NCBI GenBank assembly: GCA_002414705.1
Contig: DIAL01000101.1
Span: 71,395-84,359 of the forward strand
Reading direction: 5' to 3'
DNA from: Flavobacteriaceae bacterium UBA5079
Lineage (GTDB): Bacteria; Bacteroidota; Bacteroidia; Flavobacteriales; Flavobacteriaceae
DNA length: 12,965 nt
The position numbers and the translations under genes were made by a program. The notes under the pieces were generated by a model. That model did not search any database. It was not told where the DNA came from and worked only from the letters and a program-made list of their open reading frames with translations. Of the stretch, positions 1-7,293 are shown piece by piece (position 1 is the first letter of the stretch; every line of letters starts with the position of its first letter).

Positions 1-9
1 CAAGCAGTA

Positions 10-789
10 ATGTACACAGCAGTTGCTTTTCAAGTAGCGAGCACTATCAACATAAAATTAAGTAAACAGCAATTGGCACACCAATTGCTGTTTCAAGATA
101 GTGACGAATTGTTTTATCAAGTAGCTCCAGAAAAATTTATGTACCTTTTTCATTATGGTATTGTAAGTTTTTTTAATATGAATCCTGATGAAACGGCCCA
201 GTTAATAAAGGAAATAGAACCCTATTGTGTTGAAATGATTCCTGCAGATATGTCTGAAGCCATAAGCGTTCACATTGTAGAAAACACATTAAAAGTAGAT
301 TTTGAAAAAGTAGTTCTTCCAGAAGTAAATCCTGAAATGATTCGTTTGGTTATGCTTAATGTATCCCAATCTGTCGCTTTAGATGCCTATTCAAACATCA
401 CAGAATCACTTTTAATTGAAACCAATAAGCACACAAAATATTTAGAGTTAAAAGGGAAATTAGATATTTCTGGTAATCAGTTGAAACGGGTTATTGGTAA
501 AATTCTGAACATAAAAAATAAAATTTCCGAAAACCTTTATATTTTTGATTCACCCGAAAGTACTTGGGAAGACGAACAGCTAAATCGCTTAAATCAAGCC
601 CTAAAACAAACCTTCGATTTAAAAGATAGATATCATTTAATTCATGATCGTATTGATATAATTAAAGAGAATTTAGAACTTTTTAAAAGTATCATGGATC
701 ATAAAGAAAGTAGCCGATTGGAATGGATTATCATAATCCTTATCGTGATTGAGGTGGTAGATATGTTTATTGCGAAATTGTTTTTTTAA
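10..789 (+). CDS. RMD1/DUF155 family protein with C-terminal membrane anchor
   Basis: The 259-residue product looks like a bacterial RMD1 (DUF155) protein. The N-terminal pattern of an 'AFQVA..INIKL' strand followed by 'DELFYQV', 'YLFHYGIVSFF' and an acidic middle region fits the family. In the C-terminal third there is a charged helical stretch (about residues 185-235) and then one hydrophobic helix (about 239-258) that would act as a tail anchor. Yeast and mammalian relatives (Rmd1, RMND1) are organelle-membrane proteins; the bacterial role is unknown. The ATG at 10 gives an N-terminus of the length I expect for the family. However, the frame stays open to base 1 (CAA GCA GTA before the ATG), so an upstream start outside the window cannot be excluded. 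The stop TAA (787-789) overlaps the stop of the convergent hydrolase gene. Family call is fairly sure; function is not known. Confidence 0.8.
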   Translation: MYTAVAFQVASTINIKLSKQQLAHQLLFQDSDELFYQVAPEKFMYLFHYGIVSFFNMNPDETAQLIKEIEPYCVEMIPADMSEAISVHIVENTLKVDFEKVVLPEVNPEMIRLVMLNVSQSVALDAYSNITESLLIETNKHTKYLELKGKLDISGNQLKRVIGKILNIKNKISENLYIFDSPESTWEDEQLNRLNQALKQTFDLKDRYHLIHDRIDIIKENLELFKSIMDHKESSRLEWIIIILIVIEVVDMFIAKLFF

Positions 790-1646
790 AGAACTTTCTT
801 GAGCTCATCATAATACTGTTTTGTAATATGCAATCCATTATGACCACCATCTATAATTGGAAATAATGTAATATTATTAGGGTTTATTTTTTTTAATTTT
901 TCAGCATATGTTTTCGGATTAATGAGAATATCCCGTGTACCATAGAAAATTTTAATCAGACACTTTATTGCTGAAATAAACTGATATGTTGGCATATCAT
1001 ATTTAATTAAAAATGATGGAATAGGTGGCGCAATTTCTTCAGAAATAAGCGTTTTCCAAGAATAATAAGGCGCGTTTAATATAAGTTGTTTTGGATTGTT
1101 TTTTGAGGCTACATAAGCAGCAATTCCAGAACCTAATGAATAGCCTAAAAGTACAATTTCATCTTCTGAATACTCTTCCTTTATAAAGTTATAAACCCTT
1201 TGTCCATCATTAAACAATTCCAGTGCTTCAGTGTATTCGCCATTGCTTTTCCCATAACCACGATAATCAAAAAACAGAATATCATATCCATTGTCAAGAT
1301 ATAATGGTGCTCGTTTTCCCCAATCGTGAATAGCACCAGCATTACCATGAAAATAAACTATTACACCTTTTTTTATTTGTTCTGTTTTAAATAATAATGC
1401 GTTTAAAGAAACGGTTTCTGTAACTGGAATATTCAGTTCTTCAAAGGTTTCTTGAAAGTTGAAAGCATAATTTTTATCTAAATGTTTCGGATTAAAAAAG
1501 AAACGTTCTTGTTTGATAAACACAAAAATTAATGATAAAATATATAATCCAAACAGAACAGAAATAATACGCAGTAAACGTCTAAATAATTTGGGGAAAT
1601 TAAGTTTCAAGTGAATTCGGTTTAAAAATGTCGTGCAAAAATACAC
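786..1646 (-). CDS. Membrane-anchored alpha/beta hydrolase (serine aminopeptidase S33-like)
   Basis: Alpha/beta hydrolase fold protein of 286 residues. One hydrophobic helix lies near the N-terminus (about 24-44), after a basic stretch (FRRLLR), so the catalytic domain is probably anchored in the inner membrane. Visible motifs: oxyanion loop HGNAG (100-104), DYRGYGKS (127-134), nucleophile elbow GYSLGSG with Ser170, and likely Asp239 (GTRD) and His269 (GGHN), giving a complete Ser-Asp-His triad. The substrate cannot be told from sequence; relatives are often annotated as BEM46-like or S33 hydrolases. It is the last gene of the minus-strand unit. The open frame begins at a GTG (1644-1646) and overlaps the upstream glycosyltransferase by 47 bases. 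A TTG at 1608-1610 would cut the overlap to 11 bases and give a more usual N-terminus (starting LKLNFPKLF), so the start is uncertain. Confidence 0.85.
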   Translation of the reverse strand: MYFCTTFLNRIHLKLNFPKLFRRLLRIISVLFGLYILSLIFVFIKQERFFFNPKHLDKNYAFNFQETFEELNIPVTETVSLNALLFKTEQIKKGVIVYFHGNAGAIHDWGKRAPLYLDNGYDILFFDYRGYGKSNGEYTEALELFNDGQRVYNFIKEEYSEDEIVLLGYSLGSGIAAYVASKNNPKQLILNAPYYSWKTLISEEIAPPIPSFLIKYDMPTYQFISAIKCLIKIFYGTRDILINPKTYAEKLKKINPNNITLFPIIDGGHNGLHITKQYYDELKKVL

Positions 1647-2982
1647 TAAAAACTATTATATATTCAAATGCAATAATCCAGAGGTTCTCGGAATTTACAG
1701 AATTAGCATACGCCAGATAGCTAAAAATAATCATAAAACTCCAAACTAAAGGAAACTTGTAATTGGTAAATACACCCAATAAAACTAAAGTAGCCACATA
1801 CCATGGATGAACCGTTGTAGCCAAAAAATAATACACGGTCAAGGCGATAAGCATTGCTGCAATAAGTTGTTTTGTGTTCTTTGGCTTTTTATAAATAGCC
1901 AAACTAATTACAAAAAGGAAAATAAAAATAGCTGTCAGTTTCCCAATAATAGCAATCTGATTGTAACCAGAAATCCAAAATCCTATTTCTCTAAAGATAT
2001 AGTAGAAACTGGCATTAAATTCAAAATTCTGAAACCATAAAGCAACCGTATTCGTGTAATTAGTCAAAAATTCTGATGAATAAAACGGTAGGAAAACGCA
2101 GATAGTCGTGATGCCAACTATACCATAAAATGAAAGTAGTTTAAACAAATCAATTTTATCTGATTCCTGAATATTTGAATCTGCACTATTTCTTTTTCTA
2201 AACCATCTGAACAACAATGGTAAAAACACTAACGGAATTAATTTAACCGAAACCGAACAAGCAAAAACTACAGCTGCCCATTGCCATTTATTTTTTTCTA
2301 ATAAATACAAACTCCAAATAAGGAAGAATAACATCACGCCTTCAAAATGAAGATTCCCTGTTAATTCAATTATTATAAATGGATTTAAAATATACCAGAA
2401 TATAAGTTGTTCAGGAAGTTTAAATTGTTTTAATAGTTTTTTACCATAATGAAGAACCCCAAAATCTGCAGCAATAATAATAAGTCGTAAAACAACTACC
2501 GAACCCAAAATGCTTTTACCAGCCAATACACCAGCAATAACGAAACACAATTGGTTTAATGGTGGGTAATTGGTAAAGTGACTCGCATTTAGAAAACCCA
2601 TGCCACTATAAAGTTCCTGTGCTTGAGCTACAGGAAACTTATTTAATGAAATAAACGATTCTGGTGTAAATAAATAGGGATTAAAACCTTCTAAGATCAT
2701 GCGTCCATCCCAAATAAAGCGGTAAAAATCTTGAGAAAGATTCGGAATAGCTAAAATAAAAAGGGCGCGAAACCCAAAGGCAAACCATGTTAATAGCTGG
2801 AAATTATGTTTGGTAAGTTGTATCAGTTTATAAAAAACGACAAACAATGCTGTATAAAGCATAAGCAGTTTGATAGAATCTGTTCGGACTAAATTATAAG
2901 CAAAAGCCCAATAAAAAAGCAAACTAGACAGTACGAGTAGTAACTGAAATTTATAAAGCTTTATGAAATTGGAAATTGGCAT
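1600..2982 (-). CDS. Polytopic GT-C glycosyltransferase, mannosyltransferase-like (GT87/MptB-like)
   Basis: Integral membrane protein of 460 residues with about 11-12 hydrophobic segments spread over its whole length. The first extracytoplasmic loop carries the features of GT-C enzymes that use polyprenyl-phosphate-linked sugars: an acidic 'SQDFYRFIWDGR' stretch (83-94, with Asp85 the likely catalytic acidic residue), then 'FNPYL' (100-104) and 'NYPPLNQ' (138-144). This pattern is familiar from GT87/DUF2029 proteins and from the alpha-1,6-mannosyltransferases MptA/MptB. Mannose as the sugar is inference. The gene lies 41 bases after the CslA-like GT2 and near a polyprenyl-phosphate-sugar synthase-like GT2 that could supply its donor. 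The ATG at 2980-2982 is the first in the frame and is followed directly by the first membrane helix. Its 3' end overlaps the hydrolase gene. Confidence 0.8.
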   Translation of the reverse strand: MPISNFIKLYKFQLLLVLSSLLFYWAFAYNLVRTDSIKLLMLYTALFVVFYKLIQLTKHNFQLLTWFAFGFRALFILAIPNLSQDFYRFIWDGRMILEGFNPYLFTPESFISLNKFPVAQAQELYSGMGFLNASHFTNYPPLNQLCFVIAGVLAGKSILGSVVVLRLIIIAADFGVLHYGKKLLKQFKLPEQLIFWYILNPFIIIELTGNLHFEGVMLFFLIWSLYLLEKNKWQWAAVVFACSVSVKLIPLVFLPLLFRWFRKRNSADSNIQESDKIDLFKLLSFYGIVGITTICVFLPFYSSEFLTNYTNTVALWFQNFEFNASFYYIFREIGFWISGYNQIAIIGKLTAIFIFLFVISLAIYKKPKNTKQLIAAMLIALTVYYFLATTVHPWYVATLVLLGVFTNYKFPLVWSFMIIFSYLAYANSVNSENLWIIAFEYIIVFSVFLHDIFKPNSLET

Positions 2983-3023
2983 GAGCTAAATATAATAATT
3001 AACAATTATATTAATGAAAAATA

Positions 3024-4508
3024 TTAATTTCTTAACGACTTAAAAAATACAAACCCAAAACCTAAAAATAGCATGAGGTGAAACGGAAATAAGCCAAAAT
3101 CGCCTCCTTGGTCACCGACTACAAAAGCGCTATACATGCCAAAGCCAAAATAAAGCATTAAAAGCCCTTCAAAAATAACAAGTCCTGATATGTTTTTCTT
3201 CAAATATTTGTTGTCTTTCCAGGAATCTTTTATGGAGTTAATATTAAATTTTGGAGTCCTCACAAAATCACTACGCTTACCTAAATGACCTTCTAAAACA
3301 GCAATAGAATTGTGTAGAGAAAAACCCATGGCAATAGAAAAGAAGGTGATAAACATAACGATGTATTGAATAAAATCTTTGAATTTAGATCCATATATTC
3401 TTCGGTACATAACCCAGTAGCAGATAAAGAAAATAAACGTGCTAATAACAAAGAAACTCATCACAAAAAAGTAAGCTTTTAAATGCCCATATTCGTTTTT
3501 TATGTAGAGCATTGGGATACTTAAAATAGCTACGATTAGTATGTTTAAAAACATGGTACTGTTCAGTAAATGCAAAAACCCATGAACTTTTGTTTTAGCT
3601 GAAACATCTTTGTTTTTTAAAATTTTGAGGAACATTTTCTGAAAATTTTCGGCACCACCTTTGTTCCATCTAAATTGTTGCGATCGCGCTGCACTTATAA
3701 CTACGGGAAGTTCGGCAGGCGTTTCTACATATTCTAAATATTTAAATTCCCAATTGTTTAGTTGTGCACGGTAGCTTAAATCCAAATCTTCTGTAAGTGT
3801 GTCACCTTCCCAATTTCCTGCATCCAGAATACAGGCTTTTCTCCAAATTCCAGCTGTTCCATTAAAATTTATAAAATGCCCTTTACTATTACGTCCAGTT
3901 TGTTCCAGGGTAAAATGCGCATCTAGCGCAAATGCCTGAATTTTTGTGAGAATGGAATAGTTCCGATTTATATGTCCCCAACGTGTTTGTACAACACCTA
4001 TTTTTTTGTTTTTAAAATAAGGAACAGTTTGTTTAAGCCAATTGGGTTTTGGTAAAAAATCGGCATCAAAAATCGCAATAAATTCACCTTTAGCAGTTTT
4101 TAATCCTTCTTTTAAGGCTCCTGCTTTAAAGCCAGTTCGGTTTGTTCTGCATATATGCCTGATGTCCAGACCTGAATTTTTAAGTAATTCTATTTGTTTT
4201 GCTGTTTTTTGCAAAGACTCATCTGTTGAATCGTCCAGAACTTGAATCTCCAATTTATCTTTAGGATACTCTATTTTTGCAATATTATCCAATAAGCGTT
4301 CCATAACATATAGCTCATTGAAAACAGGTAATTGAATGGTTACATGAGGAATTTCATTCGGATTTTGAAAATTAAATTTCAGGTCATTTTTTTTGCGTTT
4401 CGTTGCAGATAGATAGTTAATCATTAAGTTTAACTGTGCTAGTGCATATAGAAAAATGAGTAAAAGCGCAATGGTATAAATAACTATTATAGTGGTTTCT
4501 AAAATCAT
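3024..4508 (-). CDS. Processive family 2 glycosyltransferase, CslA/CslC-like (cellulose-synthase superfamily)
   Basis: Membrane GT2 of 494 residues. The order is: N-terminal helix (about 5-30), cytoplasmic catalytic domain (about 50-300), then about five membrane helices. All hallmark motifs of processive GT2 enzymes are present: LDDS (91-94), FDAD (147-150, metal binding), TED (239-241, catalytic base Asp241) and QxxRW (Gln287, Arg290, Trp291). Wider stretches recall plant CslA/CslC enzymes, which make beta-1,4-mannan or glucan backbones: 'IQVLDDSTDES', 'FKAGALKEG', 'FNGTAGIWR' and the 'ELP' segment after TED. The bacterial product could be a beta-glucan, a mannan or a glycolipid. No c-di-GMP-binding PilZ domain is visible. 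The start ATG shares four bases (ATGA) with the stop of the preceding GT2, so the two are almost surely co-translated. Confidence 0.88.
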   Translation of the reverse strand: MILETTIIVIYTIALLLIFLYALAQLNLMINYLSATKRKKNDLKFNFQNPNEIPHVTIQLPVFNELYVMERLLDNIAKIEYPKDKLEIQVLDDSTDESLQKTAKQIELLKNSGLDIRHICRTNRTGFKAGALKEGLKTAKGEFIAIFDADFLPKPNWLKQTVPYFKNKKIGVVQTRWGHINRNYSILTKIQAFALDAHFTLEQTGRNSKGHFINFNGTAGIWRKACILDAGNWEGDTLTEDLDLSYRAQLNNWEFKYLEYVETPAELPVVISAARSQQFRWNKGGAENFQKMFLKILKNKDVSAKTKVHGFLHLLNSTMFLNILIVAILSIPMLYIKNEYGHLKAYFFVMSFFVISTFIFFICYWVMYRRIYGSKFKDFIQYIVMFITFFSIAMGFSLHNSIAVLEGHLGKRSDFVRTPKFNINSIKDSWKDNKYLKKNISGLVIFEGLLMLYFGFGMYSAFVVGDQGGDFGLFPFHLMLFLGFGFVFFKSLRN

Positions 4509-5197
4509 TTCTTTAATCCGTATTTAAAAATCCAACCTAATATTTTTATGCCTGCAAATACAGCACCTTTAACGGTTCCAGAAACTTTAGAAATACCTAT
4601 CCTGTTTCTGTAATGAACGGGAATTTCAAGATATGTAATATTTTTTTTTAGTACTTTTAATTGCATTTCCACAGTCCAGCCGTAGGTTTTGTCTTCCATA
4701 TTTAGCGCAAGGAGTTTCTCATATTTTATGGCACGAAAAGGTCCTAAGTCCGTGAAAGTGGATTTAAATAAAAGCTTCATAAGCGCAGTTGCTAACCAAT
4801 TTCCAAAAATTTGAGGAATAGTCATAGATCCTTTTTCGCGTAGTGATTTGGTGCGTGCTCCTACAACAAAATCAACTTCATTATCTAGAATGGGTTGGAC
4901 TATTTTGGTTAATTCTTCGGGATAATCACTAAAATCACCATCCAAAAAGACTATTATATCTGTTTTAGATTCTTGATTTGCAACATAGTCCATGCCTTTT
5001 AAACACGCATAACCATAACCCTTTTTGTTTTCTGTTAAAACAGTTGCTCCAGCGTTTTTGGCGTTGTTTTCAGTTGCGTCCGTGGAATTATTACTAACTA
5101 CAATAATTTCATTAACAATGTTAGGAATATCTTTTATAACATGTGCAATGGAATTAGCTTCGTTGTAAGCTGGAATAATAACTTTAATTACATTCAT
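4505..5197 (-). CDS. Family 2 glycosyltransferase, polyprenyl-phosphate-sugar synthase-like (DPM1/GtrB-like)
   Basis: Soluble-looking GT2 of 230 residues with the catalytic fold of dolichol/undecaprenyl-phosphate mannose or glucose synthases. Visible motifs: N-terminal 'VIIPAYNEANS' (7-17), 'VSNNSTDAT' (34-42), 'KGYGYACLKGM' (59-69) typical of this subgroup, the metal-binding LDGD (85-88), 'TDLGPFRAI' (149-157), 'YGWTVEMQLK' (172-181) and a basic 'HYRNRIGISKVSG' loop (195-207). The C-terminal membrane pair found in GtrB-type enzymes is absent; only a weakly hydrophobic end (about 212-226) is present, as in DPM1-like enzymes that need partners. Expected reaction: transfer of a sugar from a nucleotide sugar to polyprenyl phosphate on the cytoplasmic face. 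The sugar is not determined. ATGA overlaps join it to the genes on both sides, and the GT-C gene two positions downstream would be a natural user of its product. Confidence 0.83.
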   Translation of the reverse strand: MNVIKVIIPAYNEANSIAHVIKDIPNIVNEIIVVSNNSTDATENNAKNAGATVLTENKKGYGYACLKGMDYVANQESKTDIIVFLDGDFSDYPEELTKIVQPILDNEVDFVVGARTKSLREKGSMTIPQIFGNWLATALMKLLFKSTFTDLGPFRAIKYEKLLALNMEDKTYGWTVEMQLKVLKKNITYLEIPVHYRNRIGISKVSGTVKGAVFAGIKILGWIFKYGLKK

Positions 5198-5664
5198 TTA
5201 AGGTCTCTTAAATTATTGTCTTTTTTGAAACTCTCCATGTCTGTCCATTCTTTAATGAGCCTATCATCTTTATATTTTTGTGCTAAAACCACTTTATTGT
5301 TTTCGTATTGAAGGCAGTAACCGTCTTTTAAATTGTTTTTAAATTGACATTTATAACTTACATTTTCATTTCCGTTATAATAAACCCACCATTTTAATTT
5401 TTTGCCATTAGCATAATGACCTTCTGCTTCCTTTTTGCCATTTAGTCGGTAAAAATACCAATACTTAATTTTATTATTATTAGAGAAATGACCTTCTTTT
5501 TCAAGTAAACCGTTTTGGTAATAAAATTTCCAGTAATTTGTTTTCTTTCCATTGATTATCCAGCCTTCAGATTTTATTTTACCAGTATCAAAATAGTTTT
5601 TTTGATAGGATTTTTGGGCACAAACCGAAACCGTAAAAAGAAAAAATAATAGAATTAAACGCAT
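5194..5664 (-). CDS. Exported YwqK/MORN-like repeat protein
   Basis: Small secreted or periplasmic protein of 156 residues. A signal peptide covers about residues 1-16 (hydrophobic core LILLFFLF, likely cleavage after VCA before Gln17). Cys15 lies at the peptide end but the context (VSVC) is a poor lipobox. Residues 25-120 are four consecutive units of exactly 24 residues (25-48, 49-72, 73-96, 97-120), each with a Gly near position 4, an aromatic pair at the end and the 'G..EGhy.nGkk..wW.yY' pattern; the fourth unit is more divergent. Such repeats are usually annotated as 'toxin-antitoxin YwqK family antitoxin' or MORN-like. The antitoxin label has no support here because no toxin gene is adjacent. 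The ATG shares one base with the stop of the Fe-S gene (TAATG), and the stop overlaps the next GT2 start, so it sits inside the operon. Role unknown. Confidence 0.8.
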   Translation of the reverse strand: MRLILLFFLFTVSVCAQKSYQKNYFDTGKIKSEGWIINGKKTNYWKFYYQNGLLEKEGHFSNNNKIKYWYFYRLNGKKEAEGHYANGKKLKWWVYYNGNENVSYKCQFKNNLKDGYCLQYENNKVVLAQKYKDDRLIKEWTDMESFKKDNNLRDLK

Positions 5665-7259
5665 TATTTCTGATTTAATAAATCCATTAAATCCACATCA
5701 TTTCCCAATAAAATCTCATTTGGATTAATACGTCCTTTCATACTATCATTTTCTAATTTTAAAACACCTCTTGGACATACAGCAGAACAAATGCCACATC
5801 CTACACAACTGGATCTAACAATATTTTCGCCTTTTTGAGCATAAGCGCGAACATCAATTCCCATTTCGCAATATGTTGAACAATTACCGCAAGAAATACA
5901 CTGACCACCATTTGTAGTGATTCGGAATTTAGATAACATACGTTGTTGAAATCCAAGAATAGCAGCCATAGGGCAACCAAAACGACACCAAACCCGATTT
6001 CCAAAAATCGGGTAGAAGCCAGTTCCAATAACGCCTGAAAAAATAGCACCAATTAGAAATCCATAAGATGAGCGTAATGTTTCAGCTTCAAAAATAAAGA
6101 GTTTTGATTGGTTTGAGAAGTAATGAAAACCAATTAGTGCTAGAATAATAACAAAATAGCCAATAGCACCATATCGTGCATCTTTACCTAATTCATGACG
6201 TTTGAAAATCATGGTTAAAGTAAAAATAAGTGTTAAAAAACCAGCAACTGATAATAAGAAAACATCTTTAGTCAGCCAGTATTTTTCGGAATCATAACCT
6301 AAATAGCTGTAAATAACTGCTGTTGTCATGAGCACCACAAACACTAAAACACTATGCACAATCCAACGTTCAATTTTCCAGGCTACTTGACTTTTATCAC
6401 TTAATTGACGAAATGGGTCACCAGCAGTTTCTGCCAATCCGCCACATCCACAAACCCAAGAACAATACCAGCGTTTTCCGTATTTATACGTTAAAATAGG
6501 CGTGATTATAAAAATAGAAGCGACACCAAATATTAAAATTCCTAAGCCAACATCACCAGCGCTAATGAATGAATCAACACGATATTGTTCGAAATTATAA
6601 TAATTTAAAGGCCAGATATTCTTTAAGTCATAATATGGTAAACTAAAGGTTTCCGAATTCAATCGTGCCATAAATTCCGGAATTAGAAAAGCAAAAGCTA
6701 ACTGAAAAAACATGACGGAATAGGTTCGTAATTGCTCATACCGATTGTGTCTATATTTTAACAAAAACTTGTAACCAAATAATAAAATTGCCATGGTGTA
6801 AAGGGTTCCATAAACAAACCATTGACTGGCTGGTCCACCATTTAAAAGTTTGCTCAATGGATCAAAAAAAGCAACTAATCCGGAATTTTCACTCCCATCT
6901 TTCCCTAAACCTAATAAGTACGGATAAAAATATAATACTATATAAAACAGCGTTAAAACTAAACCAGTTAGCCAACCAGAAAGACCTCTTGAGGAAATGG
7001 ATTTAAACCAAACACCATTATTTTTAATGCCTTCGGGTTTATTTATATATGCATCCGTGGCGAAGCCTGTAATACCTAAAGCTATTAGTGAAATGGCTGA
7101 TATTAAACTCCAAACAGAAAATTCATCAAAGTTAAATAGTGTTAATACTAATACAAATAAGCCAATCATACCAATGGCAAGAAATAGTTTTTGCTTTCCT
7201 GATGTGTGGTAGGCATCAGGTTTTGCTAATGATAGGCTGTGATTTAATTTTTGACTCAT
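5664..7259 (-). CDS. Polytopic 4Fe-4S membrane protein, NapH/NosR/CcoG-like
   Basis: Membrane electron-transfer protein of 531 residues with about ten hydrophobic segments. Four cysteine motifs are visible: Cys266-xxx-Cys270-x-Cys272 (CSWVCGCGG) just after a basic KYGKRW loop; Cys425-xxx-Cys429-Pro (CRFGCP) after the last helix; and two ferredoxin-type motifs, Cys454/457/460/464 and Cys485/488/491/495, the second ending in Pro. The paired membrane-edge CxxxC motifs plus a C-terminal 2x[4Fe-4S] domain are the plan of NapH and the NosR C-terminus. It is longer than NapH, has no FMN-binding domain like NosR, and lacks the C-terminal Ig-like domain of CcoG. The first motif has Gly-Cys where the family normally has Pro. 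It follows the FAD oxidoreductase gene by 34 bases, which suggests that protein as electron donor. The final acceptor is unknown. Confidence 0.82.
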   Translation of the reverse strand: MSQKLNHSLSLAKPDAYHTSGKQKLFLAIGMIGLFVLVLTLFNFDEFSVWSLISAISLIALGITGFATDAYINKPEGIKNNGVWFKSISSRGLSGWLTGLVLTLFYIVLYFYPYLLGLGKDGSENSGLVAFFDPLSKLLNGGPASQWFVYGTLYTMAILLFGYKFLLKYRHNRYEQLRTYSVMFFQLAFAFLIPEFMARLNSETFSLPYYDLKNIWPLNYYNFEQYRVDSFISAGDVGLGILIFGVASIFIITPILTYKYGKRWYCSWVCGCGGLAETAGDPFRQLSDKSQVAWKIERWIVHSVLVFVVLMTTAVIYSYLGYDSEKYWLTKDVFLLSVAGFLTLIFTLTMIFKRHELGKDARYGAIGYFVIILALIGFHYFSNQSKLFIFEAETLRSSYGFLIGAIFSGVIGTGFYPIFGNRVWCRFGCPMAAILGFQQRMLSKFRITTNGGQCISCGNCSTYCEMGIDVRAYAQKGENIVRSSCVGCGICSAVCPRGVLKLENDSMKGRINPNEILLGNDVDLMDLLNQK

Positions 7260-7293
7260 AGTTGATTGTTTTTCTTTTTAGAACCTGTGTGGT

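Noticed and set aside
2983..3023. Inverted repeat AATATAAT / ATTATATT with an 8-base loop between the CslA-like and GT-C genes
   Set aside because: All pairs are A-T in a very AT-rich spacer, so such a dyad is expected by chance and would be a weak hairpin; no T run follows on the minus strand to support a terminator.
4505..5197. Arsenosugar-biosynthesis type GT2, considered because DUF547 and a flavoprotein oxidoreductase are nearby
   Set aside because: Its motifs (KGYGYACLKG, TDLGPFRA) are of the polyprenyl-phosphate-sugar synthase type and no radical SAM ArsS or ArsM gene is present in the window.
5194..5664. Toxin-antitoxin module suggested by the YwqK resemblance
   Set aside because: The protein is exported and no toxin-like gene is adjacent; the neighbours are a membrane Fe-S protein and a glycosyltransferase.
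5801..6052. Minus-strand 83-codon frame inside the Fe-S protein gene
   Set aside because: It lies fully within a gene with clear Fe-S motifs in another frame and shows no domain of its own; a shadow frame.
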